A stretch of DNA of 64,000 nucleotides from Micromonospora sp. RHAY321 (GCF_023896955.1 NZ_JAMHIW010000023.1:1-64000); one strand, 5' to 3'. Counted from the first letter of the stretch, positions 41,981 through 51,192 are shown. The notes: a model not told the origin generated them from the sequence alone. A program made the numbers and translations.

Positions 41981-43171
41981 GTGACGATTGACGACGCGCC
42001 GCGCGACGCCCTCCGGGGCGGCCCCCGGGAGCTGCTGCGGTGGGTGGCCAGCGGAGCGGCCGTCAGTCGTGCCGACCTGGCCCGGCTCTCCGGGCTGTCC
42101 CCCTCGACGGTCTCCCAGCGCGTGGAGGCCCTGATCAGCCAGGGTCTGCTGGAGGAGGCCGGCGCCGGCCGGTCCCGGGGCGGCCGACGACCGCGCCAGC
42201 TCGCGGTGCCGACCGGCGGTGCCGTGGTCGGCGCCATCGACCTGGGCGCCCATCACGCGCGGGTCGGCACGCTGGATCTCTCCGGCCGGGTGGTCCGGGC
42301 CCGCACCCTGCCGGTGCGCATCGAGGACGGTCCGGAGGAGGTGCTCGGCGCGCTGCTCGCCGAGGTCTCCGCGCTGGTGGCCGCGCACACGGGACCGGAC
42401 CGCGAGGCGGTCGACGGCGCGCCGGCGGTGGCCGCCCTGCGCGGCATCGGCATCGGCATCCCCGGCCCGGTGCAGCACGCCACCGGCCGCATCGTCAGCC
42501 CGTCCCGGATGCCCGGCTGGAACGGCTTCGACGTCACCGCCTTCTGCGGCCAGCGGGTCGAGGTACCGGTCATCGTCGACAACGACGCCAACCTCATGGC
42601 ACTCGGCGCGCACCGCACGGCACACCCCGACCTGGACCACGCCGTCTACATCAAGGCCGGCACCGGCATCGGCTCCGGCGTGATCTCCGACGGGCGGCTG
42701 CACCGAGGGGCGCAGGGATCGGCCGGGGACATCAGCCACTGCCGCGTGGTGGCTGATCCCGCACCGCCGTGCAGTTGCGGCAACGCCGGCTGCCTGGAGG
42801 CGGTGGCCAGCGGCGCGGCCCTGGTCACGGCGCTACGCGACCAGGGCGTACCGGTCGCCGACCTGACCGGCGTGATCCGCCTGATCGACGACGGCGACCG
42901 GCACGCCACCGCGCTCGCCCGGCAGGCCGGCCGCGCCATCGGCGAGATCCTGGCCGTGGTGGTCAACTTCTTCAACCCGCAGGTGGTGGCCATCGGCGGT
43001 CGGCTCGCCGACTGCGAACCGCTGCTGGCCAGCATGCGGGCCACCCTCTACGAGCGGTGCCTGCCGCTGGCCACGCAGACCCTGCTGATCGAACGGGTCA
43101 CCGCTGGCCAGGACGTCGGCATCACGGGTGCCGCCCACCTGGTGATCGACCACGTCGTGGCAACCAGCTGA
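41981..43171 (+). CDS. ROK-family transcriptional regulator
   Basis: A 396-residue regulator. A MarR-like winged helix (SRADLARLSGLSPSTVSQRVEALISQGLLEE) fills residues 20-70, and the rest is a ROK domain. The structural zinc motif CSCGNAGCLE is intact. The sugar-site GEIGH of true kinases reads GDISH, so ligand sensing rather than phosphorylation is likely. ROK regulators typically bind sugars or amino sugars. Divergence from an amino-acid importer/asparaginase operon is therefore unusual. GTG start at 41981. Confidence 0.9.
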   Translation: MTIDDAPRDALRGGPRELLRWVASGAAVSRADLARLSGLSPSTVSQRVEALISQGLLEEAGAGRSRGGRRPRQLAVPTGGAVVGAIDLGAHHARVGTLDLSGRVVRARTLPVRIEDGPEEVLGALLAEVSALVAAHTGPDREAVDGAPAVAALRGIGIGIPGPVQHATGRIVSPSRMPGWNGFDVTAFCGQRVEVPVIVDNDANLMALGAHRTAHPDLDHAVYIKAGTGIGSGVISDGRLHRGAQGSAGDISHCRVVADPAPPCSCGNAGCLEAVASGAALVTALRDQGVPVADLTGVIRLIDDGDRHATALARQAGRAIGEILAVVVNFFNPQVVAIGGRLADCEPLLASMRATLYERCLPLATQTLLIERVTAGQDVGITGAAHLVIDHVVATS

Positions 43172-43198
43172 CCCACCTGTCCGGCTTCTGGAATGGCA

Positions 43199-43233
43199 CT
43201 GCCCGGCCGGTGATCACCTCGCCGACCGGGCAG
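43199..43233. terminator. Hairpin between convergent ROK and lipoprotein genes
   Basis: CTGCCCGG (43199-43206) pairs with CCGGGCAG (43226-43233) across a 19-base loop. There is no T-run. Placement between two convergent stops suggests a shared terminator. Confidence 0.45.
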
Positions 43234-43247
43234 CATCGCGGCTCTGG

Positions 43248-44075
43248 TCAGCTGCCGGCCGCCAGGCCCTTCAGCATCTCGGCGAAGTCGGCGGTCTCCG
43301 CCGGCGGCGGCGTCTCGATGGTCGCCGCCTTGCCGTAGTCGGTGTAGTCGACCACCATGTCGCCCATCTTGCCCATGACAATGCCCGCCCGGCGTGGCCG
43401 GTACTGCTCGTCGACCCACAGGTCGATCTTCAGCTCCTTGACGCCCTGCTTGGCCATCTCCTTCTCGACGCCCGCCCGCAGCTTGGCGTCGACCTGTCCG
43501 AGGTAGGTCGCCACGGGGGTGGTGACGGTGTAGTGGACGGTAGGCGCCCCGTTCACCGTCTCCTGCCCGACGACCGTCACACCCTCGGTGGCGAGCAGCG
43601 TCTTGACCTGCTTGATCGGGTCGACGTCCTCGAACTGCTTGGTGAAGTCCATGCCCGCCTGCTCGCCCAGGGCGGTCAGGTCCATCTTCATCCAGCGCTT
43701 CCCGCCCACGCTCCCGCGGTCCTCGGCCGGAACCTCGACGTAGACCACGGCGCCGATCATCCGGACGGTGGTCGTGGTGCCGTCCGGGTCCGCCGTCGTC
43801 ATCTCGGCCTTGAGTGGGCTTCCCAGGTCGACGACACCCTGCATCGAGACCTTCTCGCCGCCCGCCGTGCCCTTCATCGTCACGGTCACCGATTCGGTCT
43901 TGTCGGTGGCCTCGACCGTCTTCTGCAGCGACCCCTTGAGATCACTGGCGAGCAGCTCCAGGACGCTGGGCTGCTTGGGCGCCTCGGACGAGCCGGACTT
44001 CGCACCGCAGGCGGAGACAGCGAGCGCGGTGAGCGCCGAGACCGCCACAACCGCGGTCTTCTTCCAAAGTGACAC
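43248..44075 (-). CDS. LppX/LprAFG-like lipoprotein
   Basis: A 275-residue secreted lipoprotein. From the GTG at 44075 there is a Lys-Lys start, a hydrophobic core and lipobox AVSAC near residue 22. The body resembles LppX_LprAFG proteins, whose U-shaped beta-sheet carries lipids in mycobacteria (segments VTVTMKGTAGGEKVSMQGVVDL and YVEVPAE). GAAAGAAG precedes the start. The longer frame upstream is unsupported. Lipid transport is a family-based inference. Confidence 0.82.
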   Translation of the reverse strand: MSLWKKTAVVAVSALTALAVSACGAKSGSSEAPKQPSVLELLASDLKGSLQKTVEATDKTESVTVTMKGTAGGEKVSMQGVVDLGSPLKAEMTTADPDGTTTTVRMIGAVVYVEVPAEDRGSVGGKRWMKMDLTALGEQAGMDFTKQFEDVDPIKQVKTLLATEGVTVVGQETVNGAPTVHYTVTTPVATYLGQVDAKLRAGVEKEMAKQGVKELKIDLWVDEQYRPRRAGIVMGKMGDMVVDYTDYGKAATIETPPPAETADFAEMLKGLAAGS

Positions 44076-44288
44076 GTGAGCTTCTTTCCCGTGAGGATTC
44101 TGGGATCTCCCCAGATAGACCGACGACACGCTAGCGGACGCTGCCAGCCTGGGGGCACCCGTTTCCGCCGGCCTACCCTCTCCCCAGCCCGCGACGGCGC
44201 CACGGTCCACAAGGGATCGCTGATCTCGTGTTGATCACGCGAGCGCAGCCGCGGGACCGCTCAGGCAGGCCGGGCGGGACTCCGACGC

Positions 44289-46136
44289 TCACTCCGGGAC
44301 GCGGCGGTAGGCGCCGTCGCTGGCCGAGGTGGCCATCGAGGCGTACGCGCGCAGCGCCGCCGACACCGGTCGCTGCCGATCGGTCGGGCTGTACGGCTTG
44401 TCGCGCTTCTCCTCGGCCACCCGGCGCGCCTCCAGCTCGTCGGAGGGCACGTTCAACTCGATCGAGCGGCTCGGGATGTCGATGACGATCTCGTCGCCGT
44501 CACGAACCAGGGCGATCAGGCCGCCGGAGGCCGCCTCGGGGGAGACGTGCCCGATGGAGAGTCCCGAGGTGCCGCCGGAGAAGCGACCATCGGTGAGCAG
44601 CGCACAGGAGCGGCCCAGCCCGCGACCCTTGAGGAACGAGGTGGGGTAGAGCATCTCCTGCATGCCGGGGCCGCCCTTGGGCCCCTCGTACCGGATCACC
44701 ACGACGTCCCCGGCGACCACCTGCTTGGCGAGGATCGCGGTCACCGCGTCGTCCTGCGACTCGTAGACCTTCGCCGGGCCGCGGAAGGTCAGGCAGTCGT
44801 CCGGCACACCGGCGGTCTTCACCACACTGCCGTCCGGTGCCAGGTTTCCGTGCAGGATGGCCAGCCCGCCGTCGGCGGAGTACGCGTGCTCGCGGTCGCG
44901 GATGCAGCCGCCGGCCGCGTCGGTGTCCAGCGAGGACCAGCGGTTGGTGGTGGAGAACGGCTCGGTGGTGCGCACCCCGCCCGGCGCGGCGTGGAACAGC
45001 TCGACCGCCGTCGGTGTCGGCGAACCCCCGCGCACGTCCCAGTCGGTCAGCCACTGCGCCAGCGAGGGGGAGTGCACGGCGTGCACGTCCCGGTTGAGCT
45101 GCCCGGCCCGGTCCAGCTCGCCGAGGATCGCGGGGATGCCACCGGCCCGGTGCACGTCCTCCATGTGGTAGTTCGGCGAGTTCGGTGCGACCTTGGCCAG
45201 GCACGGCACCCGCCGGGAGATCGCGTCGATGTCGGCGACGCCGAAGTCCAGCTCCGCCTCGCGGGCGGCGGCGAGCAGGTGCAGCACCGTGTTGGTGGAT
45301 CCGCCCATCGCCACGTCCAGGGCCACCGCGTTCTCGAACGCGGCCTTGGAGGCGACCGTGCGGGGCAGCACCGAGTCGTCGTCGCCGTCGTACCAGCGCT
45401 TGGAGATCTCCACGATGGTGCGGCCGGCCTCGACGAAGAGCGACCGGCGCGCGGCGTGGGTGGCCAGCGTCGAGCCGTTGCCGGGCAGTGCCAGCCCGAT
45501 GGCCTCGGTGAGGCAGTTCATCGAGTTGGCGGTGAACATCCCGGAGCAGGAGCCGCAGGTGGGGCAGGCGGAGCGCTCGATCTCGCCGAGCTGCTCGTCG
45601 GTGACCGCCTCGTTCGAGGAGGCGATCATCGCGTCGATCAGGTCGATCTTGCTGTGCACGACGCCCTCGATCGCCATCGTCTTGCCGGCCTCCATCGGGC
45701 CGCCGGAGACGAAGACGGTCGGGATGTTGAGCCGCAGCGCGGCCAGCAGCATCCCCGGGGTGATCTTGTCGCAGTTGGAGATGCAGACCAGGGCGTCCGC
45801 GCAGTGCGCGTTGACCATGTACTCCACCGCGTCGGCGATCAGCTCGCGGCTGGGCAGCGAGTAGAGCATGCCGCCGTGGCCCATCGCGATGCCGTCGTCG
45901 ACGGCGATGGTGTTGAACTCCCGACCCACCCCGCCGGCCTCGGCCACCGCGTCGGCCACCAGGCCGCCCATGTCCTTGAGGTGTACGTGACCCGGCACGA
46001 ACTGGGTGAAACTGTTGGCGATGGCGACGATCGGCTTACCGAAATCGTCGTCGGTCATCCCGGTGGCCCGCCAGAGGGCCCGGGCGCCGGCCATCGTCCG
46101 ACCGTGCGTGGAGGTCTTCGACCGCAGCTCAGGCAT
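44289..46136 (-). CDS. ilvD: Dihydroxy-acid dehydratase
   Basis: A 615-residue Fe-S enzyme of valine, isoleucine, leucine and pantothenate synthesis, dehydrating 2,3-dihydroxy acids to 2-keto acids. Cluster cysteines are visible in NCDKITPG and CPTCGSCSGMF. The ATG at 46136 begins the conserved PELRSKTSTHGRTMAGARALWR. An upstream in-frame ATG at 46148 would add four residues. It is separated from ilvBNC by a GGDEF-EAL gene on the other strand, so it is transcribed independently. No leader peptide was found upstream. Confidence 0.95.
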   Translation of the reverse strand: MPELRSKTSTHGRTMAGARALWRATGMTDDDFGKPIVAIANSFTQFVPGHVHLKDMGGLVADAVAEAGGVGREFNTIAVDDGIAMGHGGMLYSLPSRELIADAVEYMVNAHCADALVCISNCDKITPGMLLAALRLNIPTVFVSGGPMEAGKTMAIEGVVHSKIDLIDAMIASSNEAVTDEQLGEIERSACPTCGSCSGMFTANSMNCLTEAIGLALPGNGSTLATHAARRSLFVEAGRTIVEISKRWYDGDDDSVLPRTVASKAAFENAVALDVAMGGSTNTVLHLLAAAREAELDFGVADIDAISRRVPCLAKVAPNSPNYHMEDVHRAGGIPAILGELDRAGQLNRDVHAVHSPSLAQWLTDWDVRGGSPTPTAVELFHAAPGGVRTTEPFSTTNRWSSLDTDAAGGCIRDREHAYSADGGLAILHGNLAPDGSVVKTAGVPDDCLTFRGPAKVYESQDDAVTAILAKQVVAGDVVVIRYEGPKGGPGMQEMLYPTSFLKGRGLGRSCALLTDGRFSGGTSGLSIGHVSPEAASGGLIALVRDGDEIVIDIPSRSIELNVPSDELEARRVAEEKRDKPYSPTDRQRPVSAALRAYASMATSASDGAYRRVPE

Positions 46137-46246
46137 GCATACCAGCATGACACCGCCGGCGCGCCGGCCGTACGGAGTGTGCGCGTGTCCCAACAGATGC
46201 ACATCCGGTCCCCCACGACGAGCGCTCATCCGGCACTCTTGAGGGC

Positions 46247-48619
46247 GTGCACTTCCCCCCGGGCATGGTGGCCGTCTCGGCGCTGAGCGGGCTCGTCGCC
46301 GCTGCGGCTGCCGTGCTGCTGGCCGTGGTCGCCCGCCGGCGCACCGGGGCGCACCGGCCGGCGCACGTGCTGCTCGCCGTGGCCGCCGGGGCCGCCCTGC
46401 TCAGCCTGTTGGGCGGGGTGGGGGCCGCACTCGCCGCGAACGAGCACTGGGCACACGAGCAGGGGCAACGCACCGGCTGGGCCACGCTGGTCGCGATCGG
46501 CACGGCGGTGAGCGGGCTGGCCTTCGCCGCCGGCCTGCTCCGGTTGCCCGGGGTGGCCGCCACGGCGGCGGGGACCACCCGGCTGGCCCTGGACGGCTCG
46601 ATCATGGCCGCCGCGCTGTGGTTCGTCGGCTGGGTGCTCTTCTCCGAGCCGACCCGGTTGCTCGGCGCCGCCACCCCGATGGCCTGCCCGGCGATCCTGT
46701 TGGCCACGGTGGCCGCCGCGCTCGGTGCAGGGCTCGCCGTGATCGTCGTCTTCCGGGCCGTCGCCCCGCGCGGGCGGCTGGCCGCGCTCGGCGCCGGCAT
46801 CAGCGCGGTGACCTTCGGTGGGCTGGGTCTGGCCGCCGGGCTCTGCCAGGCCGGGCCGACCATGGCGCTGACCGGCGCGGCGGTGCTCGCCGCCGGCCTG
46901 CTCACCGTCGCGCTCGCGATGTACCGGGCCGACCGGCCGGGGCAGGTCGAGCTGGACCTGATCGGTCGCGACGGCGAGTACGCCATCGCCCCGATGCTGG
47001 CCATGGCCGCCTCGGCGATGTACCACCTCCTCCAGGACGGCCGGTTCACCGCGGCCGGCATCGTGGCCGGCAGTGTGGAGGGCTTCGCCCTGGTGGCCCG
47101 GCAGTACCTCACCCTCAAGGACGTGCGCGACTACGCCGGTCGGCTGGCCGAGCGGGAGGCGCACTTCCGCGAGCTGGCACACACCGATCCGCTGACCACG
47201 CTGGCCAACCGGCGGGGCCTGCTGCGCGCGCTGCACGACGGCGCGGCGGCGGGCACCCCGTGTGTGCTGCTCGGTCTCGACCTGGACGGCTTCAAGAACG
47301 TCAACGACATGCGCGGCCACGACGTGGGCGACGCGGTGCTGGCCGAGGTGGGCCGTCGGCTGCGCGGCAACCTGCGCCCCGGCGATGTGGCGGCCCGGCT
47401 CGGCGGCGACGAGTTCGCCGTGCTCATGCCGGGCCGACCCGCCGACGCGGACCGGGTCGCCGAACGGCTGCTCGGCGTGCTCAACCGCCCGTACGACCAG
47501 CCCGAAGGGCCGGTCTTCCTGTCGGTGAGCATCGGGGTGGCCGGGTGGGCCGGCGAGCCGGACGTGGAGCTGCTGCTGCGCCACGCCGACCTGGCCCTGC
47601 GCTACGCCAAGCAGCGCGGCAAGAACCGGATCGAGCGCTACGACGCCACGTACGACCAGCTGCTGCGCCGGCGCACCACGCTGGAGCACGAGCTGCGCGG
47701 CGCCATCGAGCGCGACGAGCTGCGGTTGGCCTTCCAGCCGGTGGCGTCGCTGCCGTCGGTGCGGCCGGTCGGCGCCGAGGCGCTGCTCCGCTGGCACCAC
47801 CCCGAGCTGGGCAACGTCCGTCCGGACGAGTTCATCCCGCTGGCCGAGGAGTGCGGCATGATCGCCACGCTCGGCGCCTGGGTGCTGCACCAGGCCTGCT
47901 ACCAGCTCTCCCGCTGGCTGGCGGACGGGCACGACGTCTGGGTCTCGGTGAACGTGTCCCCGCGCGAGCTGCACGCCCCGGAGTACGTGGTCCAGGTCGC
48001 CGAGGCACTGCGCGCCCACCACGTGCCGCCGCAGCGGCTGGTGCTGGAGGTCACCGAGCACGCGGTCGCCACCGACCTCGACGAGCTGATCCGACGGCTG
48101 ACCGCGCTGCGGCTGACCGGCGTACGGATCGCGCTGGACGACTTCGGCGCCGGCTACTCCTCGCTGGGGCAGCTGCGCCGGCTGCCGATCGACATCCTGA
48201 AGATCGACCACAGCCTGGTCGCCGAGCACGAGCCGGTCCGCCCGGTCGGCAAGGACGGCCCGGCGTTCGCGCCGATGGTCGACATCGTCATGCGCCTGGG
48301 CCACCAGCTCGGGCTGGAGGTGATCGCCGAGGGGGTGACCACGCCGACCGAGTTGGCCGCCGTGGTGGCGGCCGGCTGCCGCTTCGGTCAGGGCGCGCTC
48401 TTCGGCTGGGGTGTGCCGGCCGAGCACCTGGAGGCGATGTTGGAGGCAGCCACCTCACCGGGTGCGCGGCCCGCGCCACTGCCCGCGCCGCGCCGGGTTT
48501 CGGGTGGGTCCGGGCAGGTCATCCCGGTTGCCGAGGGCGCGTCGCAGGGCGACGCGCCGCAGTCCGTTAACCAACATGTGGGATCAGTTGACTCATCGCG
48601 TGAGATGCGTCAGGCTTAG
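46247..48619 (+). CDS. Membrane GGDEF-EAL protein with intact I-site
   Basis: A 790-residue c-di-GMP protein. Eight or so hydrophobic helices occupy residues 5-270. The GGDEF domain has Gly-Gly-Asp-Glu-Phe at 386-390 with an intact RPGD inhibitory site five residues before it. The EAL domain has Glu511 (EALLRWHH), DDFGAGYSS and AEGV, so both activities may be functional. Starts: GTG 46247, or ATG 46265. It lies between ilvD and ilvB, matching the location of Streptomyces cdgC as I recall it. Confidence 0.87.
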   Translation: MHFPPGMVAVSALSGLVAAAAAVLLAVVARRRTGAHRPAHVLLAVAAGAALLSLLGGVGAALAANEHWAHEQGQRTGWATLVAIGTAVSGLAFAAGLLRLPGVAATAAGTTRLALDGSIMAAALWFVGWVLFSEPTRLLGAATPMACPAILLATVAAALGAGLAVIVVFRAVAPRGRLAALGAGISAVTFGGLGLAAGLCQAGPTMALTGAAVLAAGLLTVALAMYRADRPGQVELDLIGRDGEYAIAPMLAMAASAMYHLLQDGRFTAAGIVAGSVEGFALVARQYLTLKDVRDYAGRLAEREAHFRELAHTDPLTTLANRRGLLRALHDGAAAGTPCVLLGLDLDGFKNVNDMRGHDVGDAVLAEVGRRLRGNLRPGDVAARLGGDEFAVLMPGRPADADRVAERLLGVLNRPYDQPEGPVFLSVSIGVAGWAGEPDVELLLRHADLALRYAKQRGKNRIERYDATYDQLLRRRTTLEHELRGAIERDELRLAFQPVASLPSVRPVGAEALLRWHHPELGNVRPDEFIPLAEECGMIATLGAWVLHQACYQLSRWLADGHDVWVSVNVSPRELHAPEYVVQVAEALRAHHVPPQRLVLEVTEHAVATDLDELIRRLTALRLTGVRIALDDFGAGYSSLGQLRRLPIDILKIDHSLVAEHEPVRPVGKDGPAFAPMVDIVMRLGHQLGLEVIAEGVTTPTELAAVVAAGCRFGQGALFGWGVPAEHLEAMLEAATSPGARPAPLPAPRRVSGGSGQVIPVAEGASQGDAPQSVNQHVGSVDSSREMRQA
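48588..48616 (+). promoter_or_regulatory. Promoter of the ilvBNC operon
   Basis: TTGACT (48588-48593), a 17-base spacer and CAGGCT (48611-48616) precede the leader-peptide ATG at 48624 by seven bases. The leader is therefore probably translated from a leaderless transcript. The promoter overlaps the 3' end of the upstream gene. Confidence 0.6.
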
Positions 48620-48623
48620 CCCC

Positions 48624-48656
48624 ATGTCGTCCCGGTCGCTGCGAGTACTTACCTGA
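48624..48656 (+). CDS. ilvL: ilvB leader peptide (attenuation)
   Basis: A ten-codon ORF encoding MSSRSLRVLT. It carries Leu (CTG), Val (GTA) and Leu (CTT) close to the stop, and GTA and CTT are rare in this genome. The stop touches the first base of a stable hairpin that is followed by an intrinsic terminator. Stalling at Val/Leu codons when charged tRNA is scarce should allow read-through into ilvBNC. Ribosome-mediated attenuation is established for the ilvBNC operon of Corynebacterium; here it is inferred from layout. Confidence 0.75.
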   Translation: MSSRSLRVLT

Positions 48657-48684
48657 GCGCACTCTCCCTCATCGAGAGTGCGCT
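48656..48684 (+). promoter_or_regulatory. ilvB leader hairpin 1 (pause/anti-antiterminator)
   Basis: AGCGCACTCTC (48656-48666) pairs perfectly with GAGAGTGCGCT (48674-48684) around a seven-base loop. It begins at the leader stop codon and directly abuts the terminator, so a stalled ribosome would disturb its folding. Confidence 0.65.
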
Positions 48685-48715
48685 GGCCCCGTGCATCTGC
48701 ACGAGGGCCGTTTTT
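48685..48715 (+). terminator. ilvB attenuator terminator
   Basis: GGCCC, then GTGC-ATCT-GCAC, then GGGCC form a two-part stem, followed by GTTTTTATT. This is the classic intrinsic terminator pattern, rare in this GC-rich window, and it lies 89 bases before the ilvB start. Confidence 0.75.
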
Positions 48716-48803
48716 ATTGCCATCGGAACCTGTCGGGGCGGGCCCCGCCCGCGTCGCAACGCTTGACAAGCCCCAGCCACTCCAGCCGAAGGCCAGAACC
48801 GCC

Positions 48804-50675
48804 ATGACGAGACCCACGCCCGAGACCCTCGCCCACACCGCCCGGCGGGCCCGCGCGGCCACCGAGCCGGCCGCCGACGCCGCGCGTACCCCGGCCACCC
48901 CGGCCGTTCCGGCGGTACGGACACCCGCTCCGGCCCAGGTCTCCGGTGCTGGTTCGCTCGTGCGGTCCCTTGAGGCGCTCGGCGTCGACGTCGTCTTCGG
49001 CATCCCGGGCGGCGCCATCCTGCCGGCGTACGACCCGCTCTACGACTCCAGCGTCCGGCACATCCTGGTCCGGCACGAGCAGGGCGCCGGGCACGCGGCG
49101 ACCGGGTACGCGCAGGCCACCGGCAAGGTCGGTGTCTGCATGGCCACCTCCGGCCCGGGTGCCACGAACCTGGTGACCCCGATCGCCGACGCGTACATGG
49201 ACTCGGTGGCGATGGTGGCGATCACCGGTCAGGTGGCGCGCCCGTCGATCGGCACCGACGCCTTCCAGGAGGCGGACATCCAGGGCATCACCCTGCCGAT
49301 CACCAAGCACAACTTCCTCGTGCAGTCTCCCGAGGAGATCCCGCAGGTGCTGGCCGAGGCGTTCCACCTGGCCAGCAGCGGCCGGCCCGGCCCGGTGCTG
49401 GTCGACATCCCCAAGGACGTGCTCCAGGCGTCGACCACCTTCACCTGGCCGCCGACCCTGGACCTGCCCGGCTACCGGCCGACCCTGCACCCGCACGGCA
49501 AGCAGATCCGGGAGGCGGCCCGGCTGATGGCCGCCGCCCGCCGGCCCGTGCTCTACGTGGGCGGCGGGGTGCTCAAGGCCGGTGCGACCGACGGGCTGCG
49601 CCGGTTGGCCGAGGAGACCGGCATCCCGGTGGTCACCACGCTGATGGCGCTCGGCGCGTTCCCCGACTCGCATCCGCAGCACCTGGGGATGCCGGGAATG
49701 CACGGCACCGTCGCCGCGGTCTACGGGTTGCAGAAGGCGGATCTGATCGTCGCCCTGGGCGCCCGGTTCGACGACCGGGTGACCGGCAAGCTGGACTCGT
49801 TCGCCCCGGACGCCACCGTGGTGCACGCCGACATCGACCCGGCCGAGATCGGCAAGAACCGGCACGCGGACGTGCCGATCGTGGGCGACGCCCGGCACGT
49901 CATCGACGAGCTGATCGCCGCGGTGACCGCCGAGCGGTCGGCCGGGCACAGCACCGACCTGGGCGACTGGTGGACCCAGCTGGACGACCTGCGCAACCGC
50001 TACCCGCTGGGCTACGACGAGCCGGCCGACGGCACGCTCTCACCGCAGTACGTGATCAAGCGGCTGGGTGAGATCGTCGGCCCGGACGGGATCTTCGTGG
50101 CCGGCGTGGGCCAGCACCAGATGTGGGCGTCCCAGTTCATCTCGTACGAGAAGCCGCACACCTGGCTGAACTCCGGTGGCCTCGGCACGATGGGCTACGC
50201 GGTGCCGGCGGCGATGGGCGCCAAGGTCGGCAGGCCGGACACGGTGGTCTGGGCGGTGGACGGCGACGGCTGCTTCCAGATGACCAACCAGGAGTTGGCC
50301 ACCTGCGCGTTGGAGGGCATCCCGGTCAAGATCGCCGTGATCAACAACGGCAACCTCGGGATGGTCCGGCAGTGGCAGACGCTGTTCTACAACGAGCGGT
50401 ACTCCAACACCGACCTCGGCACCCACAAGCACCGCATCCCCGACTTCGTCAAGCTCGCCGAGGCGCTGGGCTGCGTCGGGCTGCGCTGCGAGAACGCGGA
50501 CGACGTCGACAAGACCATCGCCGCGGCCATGGAGATCAACGACGCCCCGGTGGTGATCGACTTCGTGGTCGGCAAGGACGCCATGGTCTGGCCGATGGTC
50601 GCCGCCGGCACCAGCAACGACGAGATCATGTTCGCCCGGGGCGTCCGCCCGGCCTTCGACGAGGATGACATCTGA
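48804..50675 (+). CDS. ilvB: Acetolactate synthase large subunit
   Basis: A 623-residue TPP/FAD enzyme that makes acetolactate or acetohydroxybutyrate, the first common BCAA step. After a roughly 50-residue Ala/Pro-rich N terminus come SLEALGVDVVFGIPGGAILP, the catalytic Glu in HEQGAGHAATGYA, and the TPP motif GDGCFQMTNQELAT. The ATG at 48804 has a GAAGG site. It is the first structural gene of ilvBNC, behind a leader-peptide attenuator. Confidence 0.95.
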   Translation: MTRPTPETLAHTARRARAATEPAADAARTPATPAVPAVRTPAPAQVSGAGSLVRSLEALGVDVVFGIPGGAILPAYDPLYDSSVRHILVRHEQGAGHAATGYAQATGKVGVCMATSGPGATNLVTPIADAYMDSVAMVAITGQVARPSIGTDAFQEADIQGITLPITKHNFLVQSPEEIPQVLAEAFHLASSGRPGPVLVDIPKDVLQASTTFTWPPTLDLPGYRPTLHPHGKQIREAARLMAAARRPVLYVGGGVLKAGATDGLRRLAEETGIPVVTTLMALGAFPDSHPQHLGMPGMHGTVAAVYGLQKADLIVALGARFDDRVTGKLDSFAPDATVVHADIDPAEIGKNRHADVPIVGDARHVIDELIAAVTAERSAGHSTDLGDWWTQLDDLRNRYPLGYDEPADGTLSPQYVIKRLGEIVGPDGIFVAGVGQHQMWASQFISYEKPHTWLNSGGLGTMGYAVPAAMGAKVGRPDTVVWAVDGDGCFQMTNQELATCALEGIPVKIAVINNGNLGMVRQWQTLFYNERYSNTDLGTHKHRIPDFVKLAEALGCVGLRCENADDVDKTIAAAMEINDAPVVIDFVVGKDAMVWPMVAAGTSNDEIMFARGVRPAFDEDDI

Positions 50676-50676
50676 C

Positions 50677-51192
50677 ATGACTATGCACACGCTTTCGGTG
50701 CTGGTGGAGAACAAGCCCGGCGTGCTCGCCCGGGTCTCCGGCCTCTTCTCGCGGCGCGGCTTCAACATCGACAGCCTCGCCGTGGGCGAGACCGAGAACC
50801 CGGACGTCTCCCGGATCACCATCGTGGTCAACGCGGAGTCGTCCCCGCTGGAACAGGTCACCAAGCAGCTCAACAAGCTGGTGAACGTGCTCAAGATCGT
50901 GGAACTGGACCCGCAGGTCTCGGTCGCCCGGGAGTTGCTGCTGGTGAAGGTGCGCGCCGACCGGTCCGCGCGGACCCAGGTGCTGGAGACGGTCAACCTG
51001 TTCCGCGCCCGGGTGGTCGACGTCGCGCCGGACACGCTGACCATCGAGGCCACCGGCACCCCGGACAAGCTCGACGCGCTGCTGCGCGACCTCGAGCCCT
51101 TCGGCATCAAGGAAATGGTCCAGTCCGGGCTGGTGGCGATCGGGCGCGGCTCGCGTTCGATCACCGCCGGTCCCTCGCTGCGGGCCGCCTGA
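50677..51192 (+). CDS. ilvN: Acetolactate synthase regulatory subunit
   Basis: A 171-residue small subunit that activates IlvB and confers valine feedback inhibition. An N-terminal ACT domain (HTLSVLVENKPGVLARVSGLFSRRGFNI) is followed by the C-terminal ALS_ss domain. I prefer the ATG at 50677, one base after the ilvB stop, over the in-frame ATG at 50665 inside ilvB. The close spacing implies coupled translation with ilvB. Confidence 0.95.
   Translation: MTMHTLSVLVENKPGVLARVSGLFSRRGFNIDSLAVGETENPDVSRITIVVNAESSPLEQVTKQLNKLVNVLKIVELDPQVSVARELLLVKVRADRSARTQVLETVNLFRARVVDVAPDTLTIEATGTPDKLDALLRDLEPFGIKEMVQSGLVAIGRGSRSITAGPSLRAA

Noticed and set aside
46226..48427. 733-codon minus-strand frame
   Set aside because: Antisense shadow of the GGDEF-EAL gene between ilvD and ilvB.
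48763..48790. TTGACA just before ilvB as an internal promoter
   Set aside because: No -10 element lies 16-19 bases downstream; the upstream TTGACT/CAGGCT promoter fits better.
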